Of a stretch of DNA of 64,000 nt, positions 51,762 to 60,855 are shown one piece after another. The translations under genes and the position numbers were made by a program. The notes beneath the pieces were generated by a model. It saw nothing but the letters and a program-made list of their open reading frames with translations. It was not told the DNA's origin and ran no database searches. Position 1 is the first letter of the stretch. Each line of letters opens with the position of its first letter. Location of the stretch: the NCBI RefSeq assembly GCF_051860505.1, contig NZ_JBHYDX010000003.1, positions 62,001-126,000 on the forward strand, given 5' to 3'. Source of the DNA: Pannonibacter sp051860505. Lineage in GTDB: Bacteria; Pseudomonadota; Alphaproteobacteria; Rhizobiales; Stappiaceae.

Positions 51762-54700
51762 TTACTCCGCCAGCACCCGCTGCGGCGGGAAGGTGATCTC
51801 CACCAGCGTGCCCTGGTCCGGCACGCTGTCGATCTTGAAGCCGGCGCGGTTGGCCTCCACCAGCGCCTTGGTCAGCGGCAGGCCGAGGCCGGTGCCGCCG
51901 CCATGGCGAGCGGTGTGCACCTGGCGGAAGGGTTCCAGCGCGGCGGCCAGATCCTTGGCATTCATGCCCGTGCCGGTGTCACGCACGCGCAGCACGACCT
52001 CGCCCGAGGGCTCCAGCGCCGTGGAGACGATCACCTGGCCGCCCGACTTGTTGAACTTGATCGCATTGGACAGGAGGTTCAGCACGATCTGGCGCAGCGA
52101 GCGCAGGTCCGCCACCACATTGGGCACGGTGCCGGGCAGGCTGGCGCGGATGATCACCCGCTCGCGGTTGGCCTGGGGCTGCATCAGGGCGACGCATTCG
52201 CGCACGATGTCATTGGCGGACACGGCCTCGAACGTCAGGTCCATCTTGCCCGCCTCGATCTTCGACAGGTCGAGCAAGTCGTTGATCAAGCTCATGATAT
52301 GCGAGCCGGAGGTGCGGATGTCCTTGAGATATTCCTTGTAGCGCTCGTTGCCGATGGCGCCGAAGCGTTCCTCGATCATCACCTCCGAGAAGCCGATGAT
52401 GGCGTTCAGCGGCGTGCGGATCTCGTGGCTGATCTTGGCGAGGAAGTCGGACTTCTGCGAACTGGCGTTCTCCGCCTGCCGCTTGGCCTTGGTCAGTTCT
52501 TCTTCCGCCGCCTTCCACTGGGTGATGTCGCGCAGCACGGCGCAGAACTTCAGCGTATCACCGGAGCCGAGCCGGCCGATGGTCATGAACAGCGGGATCA
52601 GGCCGCCTGACGACACCTGGCCGATCACCTCGCGGCCATCATTGAGCACGCTGGCAACGCCGTTGCGGGCAAGGCCATCGAGATAATCCATCGCCGAGCG
52701 GTGGCTTTCCTGGGCCAGGAACCCGGTCAGCGGCGTGCCGACGAGGTCAGACCGGGCGGCGCCGAACAGCGCCTCCGCCGAGCCATTGGCCTTCAGGATC
52801 GTGCCGAAGCGGTCAAGCAGCAGCACGCCGTCCGTGGCCGTCTCCAGGATCGTGTCCATCTCGCTGATCTGCTCGCGCGCCAGCGACAGGCCAAGTTCCA
52901 TATCGGCCGTGTTGGCGGCTGGCTGCGGCGAGGCCGGCTGGGCGGCGACGGGACGTTCCACGATGGAAACCATCAGGCCGCGTCCGCCGTTCCACGGCAC
53001 GGTGTGCATCCGCGCGTCCACCGGAGACAGGCGGCCATTGGCACGGCGCAGCAGCATGGCCTCGTCGATCGTGCCTTCCAGCCGGTCGCCGGGCATGTGT
53101 TCCGGATCGACGAAAATTGCTTCGAAGCCGCCGGCTTCCTCAAGCGCCTCGATGTGCGGATAGCCGAGCAGGGAGAGGAGCGTCTCGTTGGCATAGAGCA
53201 CTTCCCGGTCGCGGACGATGCCGATGCCGATGGGCAGCCGGTCGAGCAGGCGCGGGTCGATCGGCTCAGCCGGGGGCGCAACCGGACGCAGCGGTCCGGT
53301 GTCCGCAGCAGCAGGCGTCTGCACAGCGGCCTGAACGGTGGCCTGAACGGTGGCCGCAGTCTCGTCGTCCTCCTCTTCGAAGTCCCCTTCCAGCCGCGCG
53401 CCGAGCGCTTCGGCGATCTTGCGGAAGGCGGCGCGTTCCGGCTTGGTGAGGCGCGAGGTATCGACCGGCACCATGCGTGGCACCCGTGTTCCGCCGGGGG
53501 CCGTGAACGGAACCACGCGATTGTCCGCGCGATCAGGCGCTGCCGCTGGTCCGGACGGAGCGTCCGCCGGGGTCGTCGGCGTGTCTCCGGTCCCGGGGGA
53601 CGCCTGACGGTCGGCAGTGGCGTCGCCTTGAGGGTCCGCGGGCAAGCTCTCAGTCGCGACAGGCCCGTCCGGTGCCTCGATGTCAGCCTCAGTTTCCGTC
53701 TCAGTCTCAAACTCAGCCTCAAACTCGGCCTCAGCCTCAACCTCAACCTCAGCCTCGGTGACAGCTTCCGGCTGAGGCATGATCGTGCTGACTTCCCGCC
53801 CGGGTTCGGCAAGGTCCGCAGGCAGAGATGAGCTTGCCGGAAGATCGGCCGCTTGCTGTGGTTCCATGGCTTCAGAGGACGCGGACAAGGCCTTGGCGAG
53901 CACGTCGACGGGATCTGCCTCCGCCGGCTCGGTCGGTTCTGGTTTCGCCTCGTCAGCAACCAGCGCAGACACGAAAGCCTCGGCCGGGGTCGGCTCGGAA
54001 ACAGCGGGTGCCGGAAGCTCGGGCACGGAGGAAGCGCTCGGCGGATCCTGCGGGACTGCAGGTTCCACGGCGTCGGGGCTTGCGGTCGAGGACGAGGATG
54101 CGGTTTCGGTCGGTGACTGGCGATAGGCCCGTGCCGGAGCACTGTCAGCGGCCTGGCGGGCCGCCCGGCGTTCAAGTGCGGCGTCGAACTCGCGCGCCAG
54201 AGTGCGCACGGCCTTTTCGATTTCCTTGGGCGGCAGCGGCTTGTCGCCGGCAATTCCGACCCGTTCCGGGTCCGCCGGGCGAACAGGGACTTCAAACAGG
54301 CCGAGGGGCTTGTCCTGGTGCAGGGCTGCTGTCGGATCCGTCACCTCGTCGTTGGGTAGTTCGGACAGCGGCGCCGGCAGCGGGATGCCGGTTTCCGATT
54401 CTGGGCCAGGATGCGGACCAGGATGCGGGCCAAAATCCATACCAGTTTCAGTCGACATCTGGCCGACGTCAGACGGGTCTCCTGCGACTTCCGGCAGCGG
54501 AATGCTCTCGGCCAGTGCCTCAGCATCATGGGTCGGACCGGTGGTGTCGACCAGATCGGCCGCAGTCTCCAGGGTGGTCAGAACAACTGCGACAGGTCCG
54601 TCTTCAGGGGCGGCCGGTATCGGCGGCCGGGTTGTCTCTGCGTCCACGCTGGCGGGACGTTCGGCAACGGTCGGCTCCTCGGCGGCGGCACCGGACGGGT

Positions 54701-56144
54701 CGATGGTCTGGATGGTTGCCGGGTCGATGGCGAGCGTGTCCACCGTTGCGTCGCTGGCTAGGCTGGTTTCTGGAACGGCTGAAGGGGTGTCGGCCAGCGC
54801 GTCGGCAGATCTGGCTTCCAACGGCGGGGCGGTGTCCTCCAGCGCGTCGCCGGGGCGCAGCACGCCAAACCCGCGATAGCCCTCGAACACCCGGCGGCGA
54901 TCAAAGGCCGGCAGGGCGGCCATGTCCACCGGTACGCGGACGCCTGAGCCCGGCACGGGCCAGTCCACGGTCTTGCCGCTCCAGGTATCCCGCCGCGCCA
55001 ATGCCTTGGCGATGGTTCCGCGCGGATCGAGGCCGAAGCGGCTTGCCACATCGGCCCAGGTCAGGCCGACGATATCAGCGGCCTTGCTGCCGAGCACATC
55101 GGCAAATTCCGGGGACAGGAAGGTGAAGCGCTGGTCGACGTCCATCTTCCACGCAAAACGCACGGGGCGACCGCGCAAGGCAAAACTGCCCGCTTCGACC
55201 GCATCTGCCGGATCCGCAGGCGTCTCCACCGGGTCGGGTGCGGCCAGCTCCGGCATGGTGCCCGGGACCGTGTTCTCCGGCATCGCCGCAATCGGCATAG
55301 CAACAGTTGCTGCGTCATCTGGCTGGGCGGTGTCGATCGCCGCGACGGGCGCCAACGCTTGAAGATCCGGCGCCTCCGCGACGGGCCTGTCTGTTGCCTG
55401 CCCTGCGAGGCTGATCGTGTCCGCCTCAAAGTCATCGTTCGGGCCGGGGGCTGGCGCCGCTGCGACGGGCGTATCCGCTGTCCCGCCGGGCAGGACTTCA
55501 GGAACCAGGTCGTCATCGCTGTCGTCTTCGGCGGGGTCCCCATCGACCAGCATCAGACAGTGCTCTGTTCCGAGCGGCAACCGGATGAGGTGGTGCGCCA
55601 CACCCGCAAGCAAGACCGTGTCCTCGTTCGGCGCAATTCGTTGGGGCAGGGCGGCAGCGTCATCGCCTTCGCGTGCGATGAGCATGCCGTCGGCATCGGC
55701 CAGCGCCAGCGTCATGCCGGATGCGCCGGCAGCCACGAGGCTCAGAAACTCGGCATCCGGCCGGGCGGCCCGGACCGGACCGTCGGCAGCCATGATCAGC
55801 GCGGCGGTTTCGCCCGTCCCCAGTTCCAGCCGGCGGCACTGGCAGGTGAACAGGACCACCTTCAGGCCCTTGTAGAAGCGCAGGCGTTCGAGGCTTGGCC
55901 GGTCCACTGGCCCGGTTGCGGCAATTCGGGCAAGATGTGGCCGTGCCTGTGCCCGGTCGAGGCCGGACAGGTTTGCCAGCGCCTGCGGCGACTTCGCATC
56001 GAAGAAGGCGGCGCCGGCCGCATTGGCCCACAGGATGCGGTCGCCACTGGCGGCCCAGAGCCAGGCCGGGCGGTCCGCCGGGATCAGGGGCGCGAGGTCG
56101 GCATGGGCGCTGAGCGCCAGGAAAGTCGTCAGGTTCTGGTCCAT
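51762..56144 (-). CDS. Large multi-PAS histidine kinase, PdhS/PleC-like
   Basis: A 1460-residue kinase without a signal peptide or clear membrane segment, so probably cytoplasmic. A PAS-like region lies at about 20-100, a second PAS at about 327-385, a long Glu/Pro/Ala-rich disordered linker at about 400-930, PAS domains at about 965-1060 and 1095-1200, HisKA with the phospho-acceptor at His1240 (KISHEIRTPLNAIIGFSEVM), and HATPase at about 1340-1455 with RDTGTGM and GGGTGLGLPL. The H-box and following EERFG are those of the PdhS/PleC/DivJ group that act on DivK to set cell polarity and division. ATG 56144 follows GAGGGAACCCG. The linker contains a Glu-coding hexanucleotide repeat. Confidence 0.88.
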   Translation of the reverse strand: MDQNLTTFLALSAHADLAPLIPADRPAWLWAASGDRILWANAAGAAFFDAKSPQALANLSGLDRAQARPHLARIAATGPVDRPSLERLRFYKGLKVVLFTCQCRRLELGTGETAALIMAADGPVRAARPDAEFLSLVAAGASGMTLALADADGMLIAREGDDAAALPQRIAPNEDTVLLAGVAHHLIRLPLGTEHCLMLVDGDPAEDDSDDDLVPEVLPGGTADTPVAAAPAPGPNDDFEADTISLAGQATDRPVAEAPDLQALAPVAAIDTAQPDDAATVAMPIAAMPENTVPGTMPELAAPDPVETPADPADAVEAGSFALRGRPVRFAWKMDVDQRFTFLSPEFADVLGSKAADIVGLTWADVASRFGLDPRGTIAKALARRDTWSGKTVDWPVPGSGVRVPVDMAALPAFDRRRVFEGYRGFGVLRPGDALEDTAPPLEARSADALADTPSAVPETSLASDATVDTLAIDPATIQTIDPSGAAAEEPTVAERPASVDAETTRPPIPAAPEDGPVAVVLTTLETAADLVDTTGPTHDAEALAESIPLPEVAGDPSDVGQMSTETGMDFGPHPGPHPGPESETGIPLPAPLSELPNDEVTDPTAALHQDKPLGLFEVPVRPADPERVGIAGDKPLPPKEIEKAVRTLAREFDAALERRAARQAADSAPARAYRQSPTETASSSSTASPDAVEPAVPQDPPSASSVPELPAPAVSEPTPAEAFVSALVADEAKPEPTEPAEADPVDVLAKALSASSEAMEPQQAADLPASSSLPADLAEPGREVSTIMPQPEAVTEAEVEVEAEAEFEAEFETETETEADIEAPDGPVATESLPADPQGDATADRQASPGTGDTPTTPADAPSGPAAAPDRADNRVVPFTAPGGTRVPRMVPVDTSRLTKPERAAFRKIAEALGARLEGDFEEEDDETAATVQATVQAAVQTPAAADTGPLRPVAPPAEPIDPRLLDRLPIGIGIVRDREVLYANETLLSLLGYPHIEALEEAGGFEAIFVDPEHMPGDRLEGTIDEAMLLRRANGRLSPVDARMHTVPWNGGRGLMVSIVERPVAAQPASPQPAANTADMELGLSLAREQISEMDTILETATDGVLLLDRFGTILKANGSAEALFGAARSDLVGTPLTGFLAQESHRSAMDYLDGLARNGVASVLNDGREVIGQVSSGGLIPLFMTIGRLGSGDTLKFCAVLRDITQWKAAEEELTKAKRQAENASSQKSDFLAKISHEIRTPLNAIIGFSEVMIEERFGAIGNERYKEYLKDIRTSGSHIMSLINDLLDLSKIEAGKMDLTFEAVSANDIVRECVALMQPQANRERVIIRASLPGTVPNVVADLRSLRQIVLNLLSNAIKFNKSGGQVIVSTALEPSGEVVLRVRDTGTGMNAKDLAAALEPFRQVHTARHGGGTGLGLPLTKALVEANRAGFKIDSVPDQGTLVEITFPPQRVLAE
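53682..53760. repeat. Degenerate 6-base tandem repeat inside the kinase gene
   Basis: About 13 units of CTCAGC-like hexamers (variants CTCAAC, CTCAAA, CTCGGC) that on the coding strand specify alternating Glu with Ala, Val, Phe or Thr (residues about 795-822). Such repeats can change length by slippage without shifting frame. A second, 12-base repeat (GCCTGAACGGTG) lies nearby at 53328-53352. Confidence 0.8.
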
Positions 56145-56642
56145 CGGGTTCCCTCTGCCGTCCGCGAAAAGCTGCCTTGCCGCCACCGCACCGGTCTGAC
56201 GCGGTGTCTGAGGAGGCATCCGTCCGCACTGGCCGCAGCCGTTCCTGGCGGCGGTCAATCCGGTAAACATCAAGTTAATACCGTCAAAGCCCGAAGGCGT
56301 CCATGACTGGGGCTGCCTTGCCAGACGACGCCTTGCCTTGTGGTTAATCTGAAAGGGTTTTTTCTATTCATCTGGCGTTTGTTCCCGCTGTTCGTGGCGG
56401 TCTTTTTGCCATCGGCCGGCTGCCGCTGCGGGAAGGGGCCTACGCGGATTGCCCGGCGGCAATTGCCGGATGCCAGGCCCCATGCTACGAATTTTGACAA
56501 GGCAACTGATACGTGCAGAGAGATCCGGCTGTCATGGGCCGGTCATCCCCTGCGTGGAAGCTGCTGTCTGTGGGCGCAGGCGGTTCGCGGGTTTCTCTCG
56601 CGTGGCGGCCCCGCCGGGGAAACAAGTACGGGGAGTGCTGAA
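56145..56642. other. 498-base divergent gap between the kinase and phasin genes
   Basis: No credible gene; the in-frame extension upstream of the phasin has no phasin-like features. TTGACA lies at 56494-56499 but without a well-spaced -10. The ribosome site of the phasin (ACGGGGAG) is at 56628-56635. Confidence 0.4.
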
Positions 56643-57026
56643 ATGGCTACAGACAAGAACGGTTTCGAAATTCCGGAGCAGATGCGTGACTTCGCTGAAA
56701 AGAGCGTTGATCAGGCGCGCAAGGCATTCGATGATTTCATGACGGTTACCCAGAAGGCCGTAGCCAATGTAGAAGGCTCCACTTCTGCCGTTCAGTCGGG
56801 AACGGCGGACATCAACCGCAAGGCCTTCGGCTATGCCGAGGAACATGTCGACGCTGCCTTCCGCTTTGCCCAGCAGATGGTCCGGGCCAAGGACATGGAA
56901 GAAATGATGAAACTGCAGCAGGAGTATCTGCGCCGCCAGATGGAGCAGCTTGGCGAACAGGCACGCGATATCGGCGATGCCGCCACCCGCACCGCGCAGG
57001 ATGCTGCCCGGGCCGCCAAGGACTGA
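56643..57026 (+). CDS. Phasin family protein (1)
   Basis: A 127-residue mostly helical protein matching the phasin family: FEIPEQMRDFAEKSVDQARKAFDDFM (in part) is the diagnostic block, and VDAAFRFAQQMVRAKDMEEMM continues it. Phasins coat polyhydroxyalkanoate granules and control their size and number. ATG 56643 is preferred; there is no other good start. No granule polymerase gene (phaC) is in the window. It is one of two neighbouring phasin genes of different length. Confidence 0.9.
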   Translation: MATDKNGFEIPEQMRDFAEKSVDQARKAFDDFMTVTQKAVANVEGSTSAVQSGTADINRKAFGYAEEHVDAAFRFAQQMVRAKDMEEMMKLQQEYLRRQMEQLGEQARDIGDAATRTAQDAARAAKD

Positions 57027-57251
57027 CCTCTTCCGTTCGTTGACAAGCTTCCTCGTCGGTCTTGGCCTGGGGTGCTGAACACATTCAGGGCGCGGACGGA
57101 TCTTTTTAGGTGATCCGGTCCGCGCCGTCAGGTGCCGGGTCTCGCGCCGAGCGATGTCCGGTTCGCTGCTGGGTGAGAGATGCTATTGATATTAAACGTA
57201 AAATCCGGTGGCATCAGGCTGCGCGGGATGAACCCCTGTTCGCGTTTATTG

Positions 57252-57297
57252 TGCACTGCAAAATAATGTTGCAATGCAATATATTCTCCCCTATATT
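57252..57297 (+). promoter_or_regulatory. Promoter of phasin 2 overlapped by PhaR-like sites
   Basis: -35 TTGCAA (57269-57274), exactly 17 bases, -10 TATATT (57292-57297). The -35 box is part of the inverted repeat TTGC-AAT-GCAA (57269-57279). A second one, TGC-ACT-GCA, is at 57252-57260. Both fit TGC-N3-GCA, the core of sites bound by the alphaproteobacterial repressor PhaR. The gap 57027-57396 also holds a GC-rich hairpin (57089-57126) without a T run. Confidence 0.6.
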
Positions 57298-57396
57298 AAC
57301 CCTGCGAATGACGGAGGGACGGGCGGCAACGCTGCCCACGTCCCCCAGCCGGACGATTGCCACGTGATCGGCTCTGGCCCCAGCAGGAGATGACAC

Positions 57397-57924
57397 ATGA
57401 GCGTAGAGATTTCGCCGGAAGTTCCGGCACCGAAGGCCGCGCCGAAGCCGCGCGCCACCAAGACCACCAAGTCGGCAACCGCCGCATCCCCTTTCTCTGA
57501 ATTTGAGGCTTTTTCCATGCCGAAGATCGAAGTTCCCGCAATGGTTCGTGAAATGACCGAAAAAGGCATCGAGCAGGCACGTGATGCCTACGCCAAGGTC
57601 AAGACCGCCGCTGAAGAAGCAACCGACATGCTCGAAGACACCTTCGAGACCTCGCGTCAGGGCGTTGTCGAGTTCAACATGAAGGCGCTCGACGCTGCCA
57701 AGGTGAACACCGACGCCACCTTCTCGTTCTTCAAGGACCTGATGAGCGTCAAGACCGTTGCTGAAGCCATCGAGCTGCAGTCGACCTTCGCCCGCCAGCA
57801 GTTTGACGCGCTGAGCACCCAGGCCAAGGACATGCAGGAGTTCGCCACCAAGCTGACTTCTGACGTCACCTCGCCGGTCAAGGAAGCTGTCGAGAAGTCC
57901 ATCAAGGACATCAAGGCCGCCTGA
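57397..57924 (+). CDS. Phasin family protein (2)
   Basis: A 175-residue phasin of the common alphaproteobacterial form. A Pro/Ala/Lys-rich N-terminal tail (about 1-30) is followed by the helical core with MVREMTEKGIEQARDAYAKV, and SVKTVAEAIELQSTFARQQFD is the phasin_2 landmark (in parts). It binds the polyhydroxybutyrate granule surface. ATG 57397 follows AGGAGA. A strong promoter with PhaR-like sites lies upstream and a terminator downstream, so it is its own transcription unit. Confidence 0.93.
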   Translation: MSVEISPEVPAPKAAPKPRATKTTKSATAASPFSEFEAFSMPKIEVPAMVREMTEKGIEQARDAYAKVKTAAEEATDMLEDTFETSRQGVVEFNMKALDAAKVNTDATFSFFKDLMSVKTVAEAIELQSTFARQQFDALSTQAKDMQEFATKLTSDVTSPVKEAVEKSIKDIKAA

Positions 57925-57956
57925 TCTGTCCAGCACCGCTGAACGATCATGACATC

Positions 57957-57986
57957 AGCCCCGGTGCGCAAGCGCCGGGGCTTTTT
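57957..57986 (+). terminator. Rho-independent terminator of phasin 2
   Basis: AGCCCCGG (57957-57964) pairs with CCGGGGCT (57975-57982) and is followed by TTTT; it lies 32 bases after the stop. Confidence 0.9.
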
Positions 57987-58004
57987 GTTGGTGTGGCTGT
58001 TTGC

Positions 58005-58187
58005 GTCACCCCGGACGCAGCGAAGCGGAGATCCGGGACCTACTCGCTCGTAGAGCGGCAGAGATGATCAAGGTGGGTCAGAGGGGCGCTGCGCCAGCGG
58101 AACGTAGGTGGATACAGTGCAATGCCAGCCATCTCTGCTCTGGAAGCGAGTGGGCCCCGGCTCTCGCGTTGCTCGGCCGGGGTGACG
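58005..58187. repeat. Palindromic intergenic repeat, family B, copy 3
   Basis: A 183-base copy with left end GTCACCCCGGACGCAGCGAA and right end GTTGCTCGGCCGGGGTGACG. Its CTACTCGCTCGTAGAG resembles CTACTCATTCGCAGAG of copy 1. It fills the gap 57987-58291 after the phasin terminator; the rest of the gap is empty. Confidence 0.85.
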
Positions 58188-58291
58188 CCGAGAGAATGGC
58201 GAACAACGCAGGATGTGTCCGCAGTCTGATCCCTGGTGCCCATGCGCCGACGCGTCTTGTCTGACGTAAGAGCAGTCCAGACGCCGAAGTC

Positions 58292-58831
58292 TCAGGCCTC
58301 GACCGAAGCAAGATCAAACCGGTAGGTCACGCCATTGGCCATCCAGCCAGGGGCAGCGCTTGCGTCCAGTTCTCCGCCGAGCTTTTCGGCGAGCTGGCGG
58401 GAGGGCGCGTTGTCGGCGTCGATTTCGCAGTGCGCATGATGCCAGCCCAGGTCCTTAGCCAGCCAGATATTGACCCGCCGAGCCGCCTCAAGAGCGAAGC
58501 CGCGACCTTCGAACTCTGCGCTCCACAGGGTCCAGGTCAGTTCAGGGCCGACCGAGTCGGTGAGCTGAAAAGGACCGACATGACCCATCGCGCGGCCTGT
58601 TTCCCGGCAGGTGATCGCAAACCGCCCGAACCCCCGCAGGCACCAATGCCCGATCATGGAAGCGAACTTTTCCTGAACCGCGTATTCCGGCTTGGGGCCG
58701 CCGGTGTATCGGGTCCGGTCGGACGACGTCGCATACGCGCGGAAAGTCGGCAGGTCAGCCGCGATGAATGTCCGCAGGATCAGGCGTTCGGTTTCAAGCA
58801 CAGGTGTGCCCGTCAGAGCGGGAAAGGTCAT
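58292..58831 (-). CDS. GNAT family N-acetyltransferase (RimJ/Acetyltransf_3 type)
   Basis: A 179-residue acetyltransferase. ETERLILRTFIAADLPTF at the N terminus is the hallmark of the RimJ/RimL-like group, and the acetyl-CoA loop region is WSAEFEGRGFALEAARRV (in the form xxGRGFA). It would acetylate an amine of a protein N terminus or small molecule; the acceptor is unknown. It follows the acyl-CoA dehydrogenase gene region on the same strand but is separately placed (50 bases downstream of... no overlap) and may be its own unit. Confidence 0.85.
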   Translation of the reverse strand: MTFPALTGTPVLETERLILRTFIAADLPTFRAYATSSDRTRYTGGPKPEYAVQEKFASMIGHWCLRGFGRFAITCRETGRAMGHVGPFQLTDSVGPELTWTLWSAEFEGRGFALEAARRVNIWLAKDLGWHHAHCEIDADNAPSRQLAEKLGGELDASAAPGWMANGVTYRFDLASVEA

Positions 58832-58881
58832 GGAGGTCGCGCTCGCATTGGAACAGGAGCGCTCTATGACGCAGTCCTGTG

Positions 58882-60036
58882 TCAGATTGATTTCAGTACC
58901 TCGCGGGCGATGATCAACCGCTGGATCTCGCTGGTGCCTTCGTAGATCGTGGTGATGCGTGCGTCGCGGGCGTGACGTTCGAGCGGGTAGTCCTTGATGT
59001 AGCCTGCACCGCCATGGATCTGCAGCGCGGTATAGGTCGCCTTCTGCGCCGCTTCTGAGGCAAAGAGCTTGGCCATGGAAGCCTCCTTGCCGAAGGGCCT
59101 ACCCTGGTCCTTGGCCCAGGCGGCTTGCAGGATCAGGAGACGCGCCGCCTCCAGCTCGGTTTCCCGGTCGGCAATCATCCACTGGATGCCCTGCATGTCG
59201 GCCAGCGACTGGCCGAACTGGTGCCGTTCGCGGGCATAGGCCTTGGCCGCGTCCATCGCGGCCCGGGCAATGCCGAGAGCCAGCGAGGCAACGCCGATGC
59301 GTCCGCCCGCCAGTTCGCCGACGGCGGTGCGGAAGCCGCCGTTCTCAGCCCCCATCAGGGCGCTGGCCGGAACGCGGCAGTCCTGGAACAGCACCTCGTT
59401 GGTGGCCGAGCCGGTCTGGCCCATCTTCTTCTCCGCCTTGCCGATGACGAGGCCAGGCGTTCCAGCTTCCACGAGGAAACAGGAAATGCCTTTGCCCTTA
59501 GGGGCTTGCGGGTCTGTCACCGCCCAGACCACGAAAACGCCGGCATATTCGGCCGAGGTGATGTAGAGTTTCGCCCCGCTCAGGACATAGCTGTCGCCAT
59601 CCTTCACCGCCCGCGTCCGCATGCCGGCCGGGTCAGATCCGGCGCCCGCCTCGGTCAGGCAGAAGCCGCCGGCGGGATAGGTGCCGTCGCAGAGCCTGGG
59701 CAGGTAGGCGGCGCGCTGGGCATCGCTGCCGACGGCCTGGATGACCTCGCCGACCATGTTGCTGACAGAGCAGGTGACAGCGGTGGAGGCACAGGCACGG
59801 GCAAGCGCCTCGATGGCGAGCGCAAAGGCAACCGTGCCGGCTTCCGTGCCGCCATACTCGGCCCGGACGTTCAGCCCCATGAAGCCGTTCTCGGCCAGAA
59901 GGCTGAGATTGCTCAGAAATTCCGCGCGGCCTTCGCCCCGGTCCAGCGTTTCGGCCAGCGGCGCGATCCTGTCTTCCGCCAATTTGCGGGCGGTGTCGGC
60001 GATGAGCTGCTGTTCTTCGGTCAGGTCGAAATGCAT
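58882..60036 (-). CDS. Acyl-CoA dehydrogenase
   Basis: A 384-residue FAD enzyme that makes the alpha,beta-enoyl-CoA of a fatty or branched acyl-CoA. Family motifs are seen in order: FDLTEEQQLIADTAR at the N terminus, FCLTEAGAGSDPAGM, QIHGGAGYIKDYPLERHARDA (in part) and the catalytic glutamate in IYEGTSEIQRLIIAR near the C terminus. ATG 60036 follows GGAGG. Chain-length preference cannot be read from sequence. It lies upstream of the GNAT gene on the minus strand, 50 bases away. Confidence 0.93.
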   Translation of the reverse strand: MHFDLTEEQQLIADTARKLAEDRIAPLAETLDRGEGRAEFLSNLSLLAENGFMGLNVRAEYGGTEAGTVAFALAIEALARACASTAVTCSVSNMVGEVIQAVGSDAQRAAYLPRLCDGTYPAGGFCLTEAGAGSDPAGMRTRAVKDGDSYVLSGAKLYITSAEYAGVFVVWAVTDPQAPKGKGISCFLVEAGTPGLVIGKAEKKMGQTGSATNEVLFQDCRVPASALMGAENGGFRTAVGELAGGRIGVASLALGIARAAMDAAKAYARERHQFGQSLADMQGIQWMIADRETELEAARLLILQAAWAKDQGRPFGKEASMAKLFASEAAQKATYTALQIHGGAGYIKDYPLERHARDARITTIYEGTSEIQRLIIAREVLKSI

Positions 60037-60150
60037 GATGCCTCCGGTGCCGGTCCTGTGGCTGTTGTCGCGCAATATGGCGCGGACGGCGGCGAAAGGG
60101 CAGGGGGAAGCGGGTCGGAAGCCGCCCTCCAAAGGGAGGAGAGCGGCCTG

Positions 60151-60855
60151 TCAGGCGCAGAGTAAACGGGTCCAGGCTTCGGCCAGTGCCTTGCCGGTTG
60201 CGTCAGCACGGGTGGCATGACGCTCGGCTTCCAGGGGCAGACGCTCCGGCCAATCCGGTGTGTCAGACGCGATCATGTCCGCAAAAGTCTCTGACCAGTC
60301 AAGCACTTCGGGCAGCGCCGCCTCGAAGTGAAACTGGAAGGCATAGGTGCTGCGGCCGAGCCGGAACCCCTGGTTGACCGTCTGCCGGCTGGTCGCCAGG
60401 TGCACGGCTTCGGGAGGCAGATCAAACGTGTCATTGTGCCAGTGAAACAGCGGCGCGCCATCGCCAAGAGCCGAAAAAACCGGGTCCGCGCGGCCGGCAT
60501 CGGTCGGGGTCACGTCGTGCCAGCCGAACTCGATTGGTCGGCCGATGATGTTGTGGCCGCCGAAGGTTCGGGCGATCAGCTGTGAGCCGAGGCAGATGCC
60601 CATGACCGGGCGCTCGGCCTGGTGGAAACCGCGGATAAGGTCACAAACCCTTGGCAGGAAAGGAGAACCCTCATCGTCGAGGGCGTTTTGCCCGCCGCCG
60701 AACACGACCAGTCCGGCATAACCGTCGACGGAGGCGGGGACAGGTTCGCCCTCGAAGGCGCGGATCTTGACCACCTCGACCCCGGCCGTGTCCAGCGCGC
60801 GGCCGACATTGCCATAAGGCGTGTCCTGAAAATTCTCGATGGCAAGAACGCGCAT
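60151..60855 (-). CDS. Class I glutamine amidotransferase-like protein
   Basis: A 234-residue GATase1 domain protein. The nucleophile elbow is GICLGSQL (Cys), and the catalytic His and Glu are in FQFHFEA. It resembles stand-alone GMP-synthase-like amidotransferases rather than PuuD (peptidase C26), so it need not belong to polyamine breakdown. The synthetase partner is unknown. It is on the minus strand 114 bases upstream of the acyl-CoA dehydrogenase. Confidence 0.88.
   Translation of the reverse strand: MRVLAIENFQDTPYGNVGRALDTAGVEVVKIRAFEGEPVPASVDGYAGLVVFGGGQNALDDEGSPFLPRVCDLIRGFHQAERPVMGICLGSQLIARTFGGHNIIGRPIEFGWHDVTPTDAGRADPVFSALGDGAPLFHWHNDTFDLPPEAVHLATSRQTVNQGFRLGRSTYAFQFHFEAALPEVLDWSETFADMIASDTPDWPERLPLEAERHATRADATGKALAEAWTRLLCA

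Noticed and set aside
57089..57126. GC-rich hairpin after phasin 1 as a terminator
   Set aside because: The only T run is in the loop, none follows the stem, so normal intrinsic termination is not supported.
60151..60855. Class I amidotransferase as PuuD of the polyamine pathway
   Set aside because: Motifs fit GMP-synthase-like GATases and the gene is 30 kb from the polyamine island.
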